38,223 nt of DNA from Bacteroidota bacterium (GCA_017860455.1 JAGDMF010000018.1:1-38223); one strand, 5' to 3'; shown: positions 1 through 9,803, numbered from the stretch's first letter. The notes: generated from the letters alone by a model not told the origin. Program-made: numbers and translations.

Positions 1-486
1 TATCTCTCGATATTTATTAGTGTTTTTTCTCAAATAAGAACTAAACAATATAAATACTATTTAAGAATTTATGAACCTCTATGTTCAACTTATTATACAA
101 TAAAAGATGATAGCAATAAAAGTGACACAACTTTTATATACCTATCTGATTGTGATGGATCAATTCAAGAATATGGAGTGATTACATATATTTCAGGAAA
201 TAGAAAAGATACAATTGGTGTCGATAACAATGTAATTGCCTTAGATAAAGAGCATTATAATTTATATAATTTTTCAATTTATGCTGATCGTCTTTATAAT
301 TTTAATGACTATTTCAATAGAATAGTTATTGTTTACGGTAGAGGATCACTCCCAACAATCTGTCACATCTATAGTGAAAAGGAATTAAGTATTTATGAAT
401 TAATTGAAATTAGAAACGATATTATAAATGGTAAAAAGCCAGATTTATTAAAACAGGGTATTATTGAAATCTTATATGAAATATAA
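1..486 (+). CDS. Unrecognised protein, 5' end outside the window
   Basis: The reading frame is open from base 1 to the TAA at 484-486, giving 161 visible residues, so the gene starts upstream of the window. A GTG at 178 could be read as a start, but the uninterrupted frame before it argues that it is internal. The visible part opens with a short hydrophobic stretch (about residues 2-10) and is then rich in Tyr, Asn, Ile and Asp, as expected for an AT-rich genome. I see no catalytic motif or known domain and assign no function. No hairpin terminator follows; the next 140 bases are AT-rich and featureless. Confidence 0.6.
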   Translation, partial: YLSIFISVFSQIRTKQYKYYLRIYEPLCSTYYTIKDDSNKSDTTFIYLSDCDGSIQEYGVITYISGNRKDTIGVDNNVIALDKEHYNLYNFSIYADRLYNFNDYFNRIVIVYGRGSLPTICHIYSEKELSIYELIEIRNDIINGKKPDLLKQGIIEILYEI

Positions 487-626
487 CTTTAAGAAAATCT
501 ACTATTGTCTGATTATTGTTTAATCTTTTGAAAATTGAAAAGATTACTCAAAAAATTACATCTTAAAATAAAATAATCATTTTTATCTTTATATTGTATT
601 TATTAATCAATAATTTATTTAACTAT
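487..626. other. AT-rich intergenic spacer, nothing recognised
   Basis: This stretch between the partial first gene and the heptamer array contains only AT-rich sequence. I see no open frame, promoter box or hairpin that I can support. Confidence 0.5.
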
Positions 627-685
627 AGTCCGTTGTCCGTTGTCCGTTGTCCGTTGTCCGCCGTCTGCAGTCCGCCGTCCGCCGT
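627..685. repeat. Period-7 tandem array, GTwGTCC family
   Basis: Eight consecutive heptamers plus three bases, all in strict 7-bp register: AGTCCGT, TGTCCGT (three times), TGTCCGC, CGTCTGC, AGTCCGC, CGTCCGC. The array ends two bases before the stop codon of the cysteine desulfidase gene, so it lies where a terminator would be expected. Read on the other strand, the words resemble the GACTACA words at 20415-20472. Confidence 0.95.
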
Positions 686-687
686 AT

Positions 688-2013
688 TTAAGCAAGCTTA
701 GATACCATAATCTGAAGGATCAGATCGTCTGTTTGTTGCATTCCTTGCGATCCAATATGTGCCAGATTTTTGATGGTTTTTTCAATATCTTTGTCAATAA
801 TACCGTCGTTTTCAGAGATACAAATATTGTCCATTGCGAGTAAAACCGATTGAACAGCGGAAGAAACACCCGATGCAACCTTTAGAGCACACCCGATTTT
901 GGCACCATCACATACCATGCCGGTCATGTTACCAACCATATTTTTGATTGCGTATTCTACGTGTTGTAAAGTTCCATCAGCGAGATAAACAATCCCGCAT
1001 GCAGATCCAATGGAAGCAACCACAGCTCCGCATAATGCTGAAAGCCTGCCCAATTGTCCTTTGATGTGAATGGTAATCAGATGACTCAACATCAATGCCC
1101 GGGCTAAATCTTCCCGGGAACTCATAAAGGTTTCTGATGCAGCAACAACAGGTAAAGTTGCAGTAATTCCCTGATTTCCACTTCCGGTGTTACTCATAGC
1201 AGGTAAAATACTACCGGCCATTCTGGCATCAGAAGCAGCTGCCGTCATAGCCATAGAATTGGTGAGTAGTCCAAATCCTAAAATGTGTTTGTGAATATTG
1301 GTATGTATCGTTTTACCAACCTGTAAGCCATATTCGTGTTTGATCCCCTCTTTGGCTAATGCTTTATTGAGATCGGCAGATTGCAGAATGAATTCAATAT
1401 CATTAAAATCCACTTCATGAATAAAATCCCAGATGGTCTGAACGGTAAGATTTTGATCCAGAATGGCATTCGATTCCTCTTTTTCGTGAATGGAACAGAT
1501 CCCTTTATCTCCGGTTCCGGTGGACATATTATGCAAGATAGTTCCATCAAAATCGTAATAGGCAATCTGGTCATGTTCATCCTGAATGATTGTTTTGGCT
1601 TTATGGCTTCCGGAATTGGAAATAGCACAAATGTAGAGCTTTTTAGAAGTGACAGCCATTGAAACGGAAACCTTACCTTGTTCCACATTTTTTTTGGCTT
1701 TTTCAATAGCCGATGTATTAATGTCTTTCAGAACTTCGAGATTGTATTCTGTTTTTCCGCAAACCATAGCTAAAGCTGCGGCAATATCAAGACCCACCAT
1801 TCCGGTTCCGGGGATACCTACACCCATCCCGTTTTTCAGGATGTTGGAGCTCACTTCAACTTCAATATTATCCGGTTCAAAGCCGTGCTCCCTCATGATT
1901 TCACACGATTTGGCAACAGCCAGAGCAACCGCGATCGGTTCGGTACACCCTAAGGCAGGTTTCACTTCACTTTTGACCAGTTTAATAATATCTGATATAC
2001 GCTCTTTCGTCAT
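688..2013 (-). CDS. cyuA: L-cysteine desulfidase / UPF0597 (CyuA-YhaM) family protein
   Basis: The 441-residue product matches the UPF0597 family in length (E. coli YhaM/CyuA is about 436 residues) and in its opening GCTEP motif (Cys23). Cysteines in the C-terminal third include an MVCDGAKIGC segment near residue 350. Family members are related to the alpha domain of iron-sulfur L-serine dehydratases and release sulfide, ammonia and pyruvate from L-cysteine using a 4Fe-4S cluster. The cysteines here are the likely ligands, but that is inference. It lies 17 bases downstream of purL on the same strand without a promoter box between, so it is probably cotranscribed with it. Substrate (cysteine versus serine) cannot be settled from sequence. 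Confidence 0.85.
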   Translation of the reverse strand: MTKERISDIIKLVKSEVKPALGCTEPIAVALAVAKSCEIMREHGFEPDNIEVEVSSNILKNGMGVGIPGTGMVGLDIAAALAMVCGKTEYNLEVLKDINTSAIEKAKKNVEQGKVSVSMAVTSKKLYICAISNSGSHKAKTIIQDEHDQIAYYDFDGTILHNMSTGTGDKGICSIHEKEESNAILDQNLTVQTIWDFIHEVDFNDIEFILQSADLNKALAKEGIKHEYGLQVGKTIHTNIHKHILGFGLLTNSMAMTAAASDARMAGSILPAMSNTGSGNQGITATLPVVAASETFMSSREDLARALMLSHLITIHIKGQLGRLSALCGAVVASIGSACGIVYLADGTLQHVEYAIKNMVGNMTGMVCDGAKIGCALKVASGVSSAVQSVLLAMDNICISENDGIIDKDIEKTIKNLAHIGSQGMQQTDDLILQIMVSKLA

Positions 2014-2030
2014 TTTAATAAATCAACTTT

Positions 2031-5000
2031 TTAGTTTTTTTTGAAATAGTTTATAGCATTATCAAAAATATTTTGAACTTTGTTTCCGTAAATATTTTTG
2101 TATAAATGGGATCCTTTACGTTCGCTATGTCCCATTTTGCCTAAGATCAACCCACAAGGTGAAACGATCCCTTCAATGGCATAAAGTGAACCATTTGGAT
2201 TGTGAGGAGCTTCCATGGTTGGGATTCCTTCAAAGTCGCAATACTGGAACGCCACTTGTCCATTTTGAAACAATTGTTTTGCGATCTGATCAGATACAAC
2301 AAACTTTCCTTCCCCATGTGAAATGGCAACCTGATGTATTTCACCGGTTTTAAATGAAGTCAACCAAGGCGAATTAGTGGAAGCAACAACAGTTTTGGTG
2401 ATATGAGACAAATGTCGGTTGATATCGTTTCTGTATAATGTGGGATCTTCAGGTTTTACAGTACCAATCTTGGCATAAGGAAGTAATCCAGATTTAACCA
2501 AAGCCTGAAATCCGTTACAAATCCCCACGATGAGGTGTTTTTTCTCTAACAAATGTTCAACAGAGGCTTTGATTTTGGCATTATTCAGAACATTGGCTAT
2601 AAATTTTCCACTACCATCAGGTTCGTCACCGGAACTAAAACCGCCACTTAAAGCTAAAATATGAGCATCATCTATTAATGCAGCCAATTGATCAATAGAT
2701 TCATTGATCATCTGTTCGTTTAGATTTTTAAACACAAAAATAGTGGTTTCTGCACCAGCTTGTTCAAAAGCGCGGGCGGTATCATAATCGCAATTGGTTC
2801 CCGGAAAAACAGGAAGTACTACTTTTATTTTGTCAATCGTTCCTTGATAGGCTTGGTAACTTTTTTCTCCATTGTAAAATGGTAGTTTTTCTTGAATCAC
2901 TTTTTGGTGAGCTGGAACTGTTTCCGGATAGAGTGGATTAAAGGTTCCTCTCCATGCAGCTAACCCTTTTTCTTTGTTTAAAATGGTACCGTTGATGATC
3001 CATTGATCACTCACTTTTCCAATCAGGGTAGCCCCGGGGTAATTTAATTCTTCCTCTGTTTCTACCACGAAACTTCCGTATTGATAGTCAAAAAGAGGAA
3101 GTTTGGTTTCGATATCAAAACCCAGATTATTTCCGAAGCTCATTTTAGCCAATGCTTCTATAATACCGCCAAATCCGATGGTAAAGCAAGAGATGATTTT
3201 TTTGACTCCAATTTGTTGATAAACAAAATCAAAAAGTTGTTTAGATTGTTCAATATCAATTTTCGCATCCCGACTAACAGAACAGGGAAGAAAATACAAT
3301 TTATTGCCAGCTTTTTTCAATTCGGGAGAGATGATTTTGGAACTGTTTTCTGTAGCTATGGCAAATGAAACTAATGTTGGAGGAACATTAAGTTGTTTGA
3401 AAGTTCCACTCATGGAATCTTTCCCTCCGATTGCTGGAAGATGGTATTGGTTTTGGATGTGAATAGCACCTAATAATGCGGCAAATGGTTTTCCCCATTT
3501 GGTATCCTCTTTTCCCAGTTTTTCAAAATATTCCTGGAATGTAAATCTGATTTTTTTATAATCACCACCAACTGCAACAATTTTAGCCATTGATTCAAGG
3601 ATTGCAAACTGAGCCCCATGGAAAGGGGATCTTTCAGAAATAAAAGGATTATATCCAAAGCTTAGAATACTGGCTGTTTCAGTGATTCCATTTCTTACCG
3701 GAAGTTTTTGAACACCAGCCTGTGTTTCTGTTAACTGATATTTTCCACCAAAAGGCATCAAAACGGTTGATGCGCCAATCGTAGCATCAAAATTTTCGAT
3801 CATCCCTTTTTGAGAAGCAACGTTCAGATCAGCCAGGCGGTTATACACTTGTTCTTCTAATCCGGATCCACAAACGGGTAATGGTTCTAAAATATTTTCA
3901 GGAATAGGTTCAACAGAAACTTTTGTTTTTTGTCTTACCCCGGAAGTATTGATAAATTCACGGCTGATATTCACGATGGTTTTGCCGTTCCATTGAAGTT
4001 TCAATCGGGGTTCTTCAGTAACGACAGCAATAACGGTAGCTTCAATATTTTCTTCTGTACAGTAGTGAATAAATTGATCTACATCTTCAGGAGCTACTAC
4101 AACACTCATTCTTTCCTGAGATTCACTAATTGCAAGTTCAGTTCCGTTTAATCCTTTATATTTTGTTTTAACCGCATTTAAATCGATTTCAAGTCCATCA
4201 GCTAACTCACCGATAGCCACGCTAACGCCACCGGCTCCAAAATCGTTAGATTTTTTGATCAGTTTGGTCACTTCAGGTTTTCTGAACAGGTGTTGAATTT
4301 TACGTTCTTCGGGAGCGTTACCTTTTTGAACTTCAGCAGCACAAACTTCAAGAGAGGCTTCTGTATGTTCTTTTGATGAACCTGTAGCACCGCCGATTCC
4401 ATCTCTTCCGGTTCTGCCCCCAAACATGATGATCACATCACCGGGAAGCGGTTGTTCTCTTCTGACCTGATTTGCCGGAACAGCACCAACAACGGCGCCA
4501 ATCTCCATTCTTTTGGCTTTATAACCTTCATGAAAAATCTCTCTCACATGGGTACAAGCCAGGCCAATCTGATTTCCGTAAGAGGAGTATCCGGCTGCGG
4601 CTGTTTTGGAGATCACTCTTTGAGGTAGTTTACCATCAATGGTATTTTCAACTGGTTCCGTAATATTTCCTGCACCTGTAACTCTCATTGCCTGATACAC
4701 ATAGCTTCTACCGCTCAATGGATCACGAATAGCTCCACCCACACAAGTGGAAGCACCTCCAAAAGGTTCAATTTCGGTAGGGTGATTGTGGGTTTCATTT
4801 TTAAACATCAACAACCATTTTTCTGTCACACCATCTACATCCACATCTACAAAAACACTACATGCGTTGATCTCATCTGAAACTTCCATATCATCCAGAT
4901 TGCCCGCTTTGCGTTCATTTTTTCCGCAAATGGTGGCCATATCCATTAAGGTGATCGGTTTGCGATTTCCATGCACTTTTTCTCTTAATTCCAAATATTG

Positions 5001-5756
5001 CGTATAGGCTTCCTGAAGTTGTGCTTCAAATGAAGAAGATTGAAAATGGATCGATTCTATTTCAGTTTCAAATGTGGTGTGTCTGCAATGATCACTCCAA
5101 TAGGTATCTAAAACTTTAATTTCTGTTTCATAAGGATCTCTTTGTTCACTATTTTTAAAATAATCCTGAACAAAAAGAATATCTTCCAAAGACATCGCCA
5201 GGGAAAGATCCTCTCTGAAACGGGTAATTTCTGGAAGCGTATAATTTGTAAATCCTTCAAATATAGGAATTTCTGCTATTTCAATTCGTTCTGATGCATC
5301 TAAAACAGCCATATCTTTTTCACGGGCTTCCACTTCATTGATGCAATATTTTTTAATTTTTAACAGATCTTGAGTTGCTACATTTTGATCCAAAATGATC
5401 AATCGCGCACTTTTAATAACAGATTGATTTTTGGGATCTATCAATGATAAACATTGCATAGCACTATCTGCACGTTGGTCAAACTGTCCGGGTAAAAATT
5501 CGATAGCAAAATAGGTTACATCCTGAAGATCCATGTTTTCATATACCGTATCAGTGACAGGTTCTGAGAAAATGGATGATTTTGCTTTATCTAATAACTC
5601 AGATTCAATCTCAAAAATGTCATACACATTAATGAGTCTTAAGTTTTGAATGTTGAGGTGCAAGTTATGGTTCAATTCATTTTTCAACGCTTGAGCTTCT
5701 ACTTGAAATGCCTCTTTCTTTTCAACAAATAGTCGAATTTTATGATAATAAGTCAT
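2031..5756 (-). CDS. purL: Phosphoribosylformylglycinamidine synthase (PurL with fused glutaminase)
   Basis: The 1241-residue product is the large single-chain FGAM synthase of purine synthesis, converting FGAR, ATP and glutamine to FGAM. E. coli PurL is about 1295 residues. Visible features in order: a PurS-like N-terminal region; the substrate-loop motif SDHCRHTTF near residue 227; the KNETHNHPTEIEPFGG motif near 320; two AIRS-type ATPase halves; and a class I glutaminase domain from about residue 985. The glutaminase has nucleophile Cys1080 in GICNGFQ and later SHGEGKF and NPNGS motifs. All key residues look intact. A TAnnTTTG promoter box lies 17-24 bases upstream of the ATG. The gene heads a likely two-gene unit with the desulfidase. 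Confidence 0.98.
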   Translation of the reverse strand: MTYYHKIRLFVEKKEAFQVEAQALKNELNHNLHLNIQNLRLINVYDIFEIESELLDKAKSSIFSEPVTDTVYENMDLQDVTYFAIEFLPGQFDQRADSAMQCLSLIDPKNQSVIKSARLIILDQNVATQDLLKIKKYCINEVEAREKDMAVLDASERIEIAEIPIFEGFTNYTLPEITRFREDLSLAMSLEDILFVQDYFKNSEQRDPYETEIKVLDTYWSDHCRHTTFETEIESIHFQSSSFEAQLQEAYTQYLELREKVHGNRKPITLMDMATICGKNERKAGNLDDMEVSDEINACSVFVDVDVDGVTEKWLLMFKNETHNHPTEIEPFGGASTCVGGAIRDPLSGRSYVYQAMRVTGAGNITEPVENTIDGKLPQRVISKTAAAGYSSYGNQIGLACTHVREIFHEGYKAKRMEIGAVVGAVPANQVRREQPLPGDVIIMFGGRTGRDGIGGATGSSKEHTEASLEVCAAEVQKGNAPEERKIQHLFRKPEVTKLIKKSNDFGAGGVSVAIGELADGLEIDLNAVKTKYKGLNGTELAISESQERMSVVVAPEDVDQFIHYCTEENIEATVIAVVTEEPRLKLQWNGKTIVNISREFINTSGVRQKTKVSVEPIPENILEPLPVCGSGLEEQVYNRLADLNVASQKGMIENFDATIGASTVLMPFGGKYQLTETQAGVQKLPVRNGITETASILSFGYNPFISERSPFHGAQFAILESMAKIVAVGGDYKKIRFTFQEYFEKLGKEDTKWGKPFAALLGAIHIQNQYHLPAIGGKDSMSGTFKQLNVPPTLVSFAIATENSSKIISPELKKAGNKLYFLPCSVSRDAKIDIEQSKQLFDFVYQQIGVKKIISCFTIGFGGIIEALAKMSFGNNLGFDIETKLPLFDYQYGSFVVETEEELNYPGATLIGKVSDQWIINGTILNKEKGLAAWRGTFNPLYPETVPAHQKVIQEKLPFYNGEKSYQAYQGTIDKIKVVLPVFPGTNCDYDTARAFEQAGAETTIFVFKNLNEQMINESIDQLAALIDDAHILALSGGFSSGDEPDGSGKFIANVLNNAKIKASVEHLLEKKHLIVGICNGFQALVKSGLLPYAKIGTVKPEDPTLYRNDINRHLSHITKTVVASTNSPWLTSFKTGEIHQVAISHGEGKFVVSDQIAKQLFQNGQVAFQYCDFEGIPTMEAPHNPNGSLYAIEGIVSPCGLILGKMGHSERKGSHLYKNIYGNKVQNIFDNAINYFKKN

Positions 5757-5772
5757 AGGGTTATAATTTTGG

Positions 5773-5780
5773 CAAAATTA
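5773..5780 (-). promoter_or_regulatory. -7 promoter box of purL (TAATTTTG)
   Basis: On the minus strand the sequence reads TAATTTTG followed by CC, matching the Bacteroidota sigma-factor -7 consensus TAnnTTTG. It sits just upstream of the purL start, leaving a very short leader. Confidence 0.7.
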
Positions 5781-5805
5781 ATGTATCTAATTCAAAGTTT
5801 GCAGA

Positions 5806-6105
5806 TTAAATTGCAAAAACGAGAATAGTAAATATAATAGCAACTACAAAAGTGGAAGCAAGAATCCCTCTTCCGGTTAAATCATATTTTAGCTTTAGTA
5901 AATAGTATCTTAAAATAAAGATATTGGGAACCATACTGAGAACAATCAATTTTGAATTGGTAACCAAATCGATGGGTCCTGTTTTTTGTTCAATAAAATA
6001 CATAATCAGTTTCAGGATTCCGAATAATATTCCGGGGAATAAAAATCCTAAAATGATTCCCATGATCAAGGAATCTTTTCTGAGTAAATCAACTATTCTT
6101 CCCAT
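5806..6105 (-). CDS. Small three-helix membrane protein downstream of SurE
   Basis: This 99-residue protein has three clear hydrophobic segments, at about residues 14-36, 50-67 and 80-98, with basic loops, so it is an integral inner-membrane protein. Its start overlaps the end of surE by 13 bases, which indicates translational coupling and membership of the same operon. No catalytic motif is visible and I do not recognise the family. The conserved-looking FLFPGILFG segment in the first helix is typical of small Bacteroidota membrane proteins of unknown role. Nothing in the sequence links it mechanistically to SurE beyond the overlap. Confidence 0.8.
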   Translation of the reverse strand: MGRIVDLLRKDSLIMGIILGFLFPGILFGILKLIMYFIEQKTGPIDLVTNSKLIVLSMVPNIFILRYYLLKLKYDLTGRGILASTFVVAIIFTILVFAI

Positions 6106-6866
6106 TTTTTTAAAGTATTAAGGTGTTTATGTGCTGTCATATCAAATTGTACCGGTTGAACAGAAACGTAATGGTTGGTTAAGGCCCATTCGCAACTGTC
6201 TACACCGTGATCGGTGTTTACTAATTCTCCGGATAACCAATAGTATGGTCTTCCAAAAGAGTCAATATGTTCTACTAAATCTTCATTCCAGTATCCTTTG
6301 GTTTGACGGGTAATTTTGATTCCGTTAATTTTTTCAAGAGGAATATTAGGAACATTAACATTTAGGCAAGTGTGATCGGGTAATCCTTCTTCCAGCACTT
6401 TACGGATCATTTTTTCGGCATACACCTTAGCTGCAGTAAAGTCAGCATGATTGGAGTAGTCTAATAATGAAAATCCGATTGCAGGAATATTTTCGAAGCT
6501 GGCTTCAATAGCTGCCGCCATTGTTCCGGAATAGATCAAACTTACGGAAGAGTTGGAGCCGTGATTGATTCCTGAAACAACCAAATCGATTTTACGATTT
6601 TTGAGAATCACTTTTTGACCCAGTTTTATACAATCAACAGGAGTTCCGTTGGTTCTGTAATAATGGATCCCATTTTCTGTTTTATATAGTTTCACACGAA
6701 GTGGAACATTCATGGTTATAGCGTGAGCCATACCGGAGCGGGGTCCGTCAGGAGTGATAACAATCACTTCTCCAAACTGAGATGCAACTTCTGCTAAAGC
6801 AGCTAATCCTTTCGCCTCATGTCCATCATCGTTGGTCACTAATAGGAGTGGCCTATGTTTTGTCAT
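6093..6866 (-). CDS. surE: 5'/3'-nucleotidase SurE
   Basis: At 257 residues this is a full-length SurE phosphatase, which dephosphorylates nucleoside 5'- and 3'-monophosphates with a divalent metal in the cytoplasm. The metal site is visible: the Asp pair D13-D14 in TNDDG, Ser44 in PRSGM and Asn101 in SGINHGSN, followed by the YSGTMAAA helix. It starts five bases after the stop of the gingipain gene and overlaps the next small membrane protein gene, so it is embedded in the PorQ-gingipain operon. SurE itself is a housekeeping or stress enzyme; its link to the secretion genes may be only transcriptional. Confidence 0.96.
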   Translation of the reverse strand: MTKHRPLLLVTNDDGHEAKGLAALAEVASQFGEVIVITPDGPRSGMAHAITMNVPLRVKLYKTENGIHYYRTNGTPVDCIKLGQKVILKNRKIDLVVSGINHGSNSSVSLIYSGTMAAAIEASFENIPAIGFSLLDYSNHADFTAAKVYAEKMIRKVLEEGLPDHTCLNVNVPNIPLEKINGIKITRQTKGYWNEDLVEHIDSFGRPYYWLSGELVNTDHGVDSCEWALTNHYVSVQPVQFDMTAHKHLNTLKKWEE

Positions 6867-6871
6867 ACGAG

Positions 6872-9799
6872 TTATTTTCTAATTATTTTTTGTTGAGATA
6901 TAATATCGTTGTTTTGGTTGATTTGAATGATGTATAAACCTGATGCATAACCGGATAGGTCAATAATAACCCTGGATCCATTGATTGCAGTAATACTCAA
7001 TTGTTTTCCATACATGTCAAATATTTGGTAGCTCATATTTTCTGTTGATACACTTTCAGGAATGGTAAAATAACAAAAATCTGATGTTGGATTTGGGAAA
7101 ATTTCAAGATTACTCAAGTTATTTTCTTCAACACCTGTAGTCATTGCTCCTGCAATGCCAATCTCATAAACACGAGTGTGCGTGTAAGCACCGGTATGGT
7201 AAGTTAATTGAACTAAATCAACCCGTGGAGTAGTAACGGAAGGTTTTACTGTTGCCAAATAGCCGCAAGTTGAGCTGGTAGAAGCATCTAATCCATTCAT
7301 TGGGTTTAACTCTCTTGCAAAGGTGATGTATCCTCTTATACTTTCAATTTTAGTGTATCCGGCAATGGCATCTGCATCTCCGATATTTTCAATAGGGATA
7401 TTGATCATTGCAGTTTCCCCAAAATCTAATCTTTGGTTATTGTTTCCGGAAGTTTGATCATTCACAACAATATTTCCTGAAGAAGGGTAAGGAGCCAGAA
7501 CATGTTCTTCAAATTCATAGGTTCTGGTTGTATTTTCATCGGTTAAAACAACTGTAAATGGAGCACTATGACCAAAAGGAACATTATTGGCAAATCTGAT
7601 CTGGAACCCATTTTCAAAGGTCTGACTTGCCCCTGCATTTAGAGAAGTTAATAATTCAACAGAGTCGATGAGGGTAATAAAAGGATCGTTTGTTCTTATT
7701 TTGCAAGTAATATTTGTAGAGGGAAGGTTTCCAATATTTTCAATAGTTATGGTCATTTTGTGCGTTTTTCCGGTTTCAAAAGTTTCATTGGTTGTCCCTT
7801 GTTGGTTTCTCGTTACATGTGATGTGTAAGATAAGTAGGGTTCTGAAATGGTTGTCACAACAAATGATCCCTGATAAGGAATATGATTAAATTTGGTTAT
7901 AACTACATAAACAGTATCCTGATCAACTAAAGAAGCAGGTAAAGTGATTGTAGCTGTTCCGTTAGCAATTACACCCTGAGCAATAATAGTGTCATTATGT
8001 GTCAAAGTAATAGCAGCATCATTGATAGGAGAAGTGATGATGATATCATCAGAGCCTACAGCTACCTGAGCTGGATGGTTAGCTGTAATAACGGTTCCGG
8101 CAGTGGTTCTGACCATCATGGATGGATCCCCAAATAACAACCAGGTTCTGTATGTAGCAACATCTGAATAGTTGTCCAACATTTTCATTAATCCACCGAA
8201 TGAGATTCCGCCAAAAGTTCTTTTGGTGAATCCTGGGTTCATTTCTGTCATCACTTTGATACATTCATCCTGACCACACATAGGAGGATTCCAGGGTTGG
8301 TTGATGGTTGACATCAAAGCACCTACGGCACCTGTTGGTTTTCCTCCGGCATAAGCTCTTAGCCAAACTTCTGCAAAACAGAGTTTATTAACATAATTTC
8401 CGTTTTGACACGCTACAGAAAAAATAAAAGGAAGTTTATCATAATTGGCCAATTGTCCAATATTTGTATTGGTAAAGTAGGAAGTAACAAAAACGTTGTA
8501 ATCACCATGTCCGCAATAGTTAATAACACCAATTCCTTGGTTTAAAGCATTTACAACTGAAGTTGCACTTGGATCTCCACTAGCGTCTAAACCACCTTGT
8601 GAGCCATCAAAAAACTCAAATCCTGATGTATAGGTATAGTTTTGAAGCATGTTTCCAATGTTTCTGATGTGTTGATAATCATATTCACTATTATCTCCGG
8701 GACCTTCAGCAGAACCAATTCCACAGAAAACAGAGTTGCTCGCCTGATCCAATAAACCCTGATCATACGCGATAAATTTATTTACTTGAATAGATACCTG
8801 ATCCACATTTTCAGCAGATATTTTTCCTAATAAAAAGTCAGGATAATTATCTCCACCTGCTACTTCAGTGAAATAGTTGTCAGAAGTACCACCACTTAAT
8901 GTAAAATAGGGGAATTGAGCATTGTCTCCCACAATAATAACATACGCCAGATTGTGAGCATTGTAAAAGTTCGTGATGTATGTTTTTATAGCTGCAGCAG
9001 TTGATCCCGCAGTTGAAGTTGGAACAATAGTGGTTGGAATTCCAGATTTAATTTTCCATTTTTTTAAAGGTTCTAAAGCTGAAACATAGGTAGCAGGTGC
9101 AATGATTAACAATTCACCCTCTTCGGTTAAAGCAGTATATTTTGCTGAGCGATATTTCTCATAGTTTAAAAAGTGTCTGGAATAAATCTCATCATAAACT
9201 TTATTGTTCTTTTTGGCAACTATTTGATTATCATTAGCTTCATAAGATATTTTGATAATCATATACTGATACACTTTTAAACTTTTAGCAGCCGGATTGT
9301 AAGCAAATGGATGTACTCCAATGGTAATGCCGTTAAAATCTCTTATTTGGTAAGAATCACTTAAAAAAGCAGGATGATCTCCCCAATAATCATCACTAAG
9401 ATATTGATCTCCTTTAACATAAGGAACGGTATTAGGATTAATATCCCGATACAATCTCCCTTTGGAAGGTGCTAAATTGAAGTTTGGCACTAAAGTATAA
9501 GGACTCTCTAAGATTGTCAATGATGGGGTTGCTCCTTCAGGGATAATCAAAGATTTGGCTGATTTTAAAAGCTCAGGTGCGCCTGTTTCATCAACAGGAT
9601 AAGCATTTCCCATAGCTAATTTATACATCACTTCTCCGTTTACATCAACCGGTGTTGTTTCATAGTAACTCGGAAAATCAACCCTGATAGTGATATCGGT
9701 GTTGGTTTGCGATACTAAAGTAAACTGGACATCCTGAGCTTGGATTCCCAAAACTAAAAAGAAGCTAATCAGAATTAAAAAAATAGATTTTTGTTTCAT
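6872..9799 (-). CDS. Gingipain-type (RgpB-like) C25 cysteine protease with T9SS sorting domain
   Basis: This 975-residue secreted protease has a signal peptide (about residues 1-21, ending IQA-QD), a propeptide to about residue 220, a C25 catalytic domain (about 221-570), an Ig-like domain, further beta-rich modules, and a T9SS type A sorting domain (about 895-975, containing IFPNP and YGKQL). The catalytic pair is His431 in NYCGHGD and Cys464 in SVACQNGN, 33 residues apart as in RgpB (His211/Cys244). Residues matching the RgpB S1 pocket are also present: Asp374, Gln501, Trp503 and Met507. These suggest cleavage after arginine, an inference from recalled RgpB positions. It lies four bases after the aminotransferase gene and five before surE. 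PorU is also a C25 protein, but the close match to gingipain R around the active site favours a protease rather than the sortase. Confidence 0.92.
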   Translation of the reverse strand: MKQKSIFLILISFFLVLGIQAQDVQFTLVSQTNTDITIRVDFPSYYETTPVDVNGEVMYKLAMGNAYPVDETGAPELLKSAKSLIIPEGATPSLTILESPYTLVPNFNLAPSKGRLYRDINPNTVPYVKGDQYLSDDYWGDHPAFLSDSYQIRDFNGITIGVHPFAYNPAAKSLKVYQYMIIKISYEANDNQIVAKKNNKVYDEIYSRHFLNYEKYRSAKYTALTEEGELLIIAPATYVSALEPLKKWKIKSGIPTTIVPTSTAGSTAAAIKTYITNFYNAHNLAYVIIVGDNAQFPYFTLSGGTSDNYFTEVAGGDNYPDFLLGKISAENVDQVSIQVNKFIAYDQGLLDQASNSVFCGIGSAEGPGDNSEYDYQHIRNIGNMLQNYTYTSGFEFFDGSQGGLDASGDPSATSVVNALNQGIGVINYCGHGDYNVFVTSYFTNTNIGQLANYDKLPFIFSVACQNGNYVNKLCFAEVWLRAYAGGKPTGAVGALMSTINQPWNPPMCGQDECIKVMTEMNPGFTKRTFGGISFGGLMKMLDNYSDVATYRTWLLFGDPSMMVRTTAGTVITANHPAQVAVGSDDIIITSPINDAAITLTHNDTIIAQGVIANGTATITLPASLVDQDTVYVVITKFNHIPYQGSFVVTTISEPYLSYTSHVTRNQQGTTNETFETGKTHKMTITIENIGNLPSTNITCKIRTNDPFITLIDSVELLTSLNAGASQTFENGFQIRFANNVPFGHSAPFTVVLTDENTTRTYEFEEHVLAPYPSSGNIVVNDQTSGNNNQRLDFGETAMINIPIENIGDADAIAGYTKIESIRGYITFARELNPMNGLDASTSSTCGYLATVKPSVTTPRVDLVQLTYHTGAYTHTRVYEIGIAGAMTTGVEENNLSNLEIFPNPTSDFCYFTIPESVSTENMSYQIFDMYGKQLSITAINGSRVIIDLSGYASGLYIIQINQNNDIISQQKIIRK

Positions 9800-9803
9800 G
9801 GTA

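Noticed and set aside
640-843. 67-codon open frame on the plus strand
   Set aside because: It is partly encoded by the heptamer array and otherwise antisense to the cysteine desulfidase gene.
6872-9799. PorU sortase
   Set aside because: The length (975) and the near-identical gingipain R active-site region, including S1-pocket residues, favour a secreted protease; PorU is usually longer and has a different sequence around the catalytic His.
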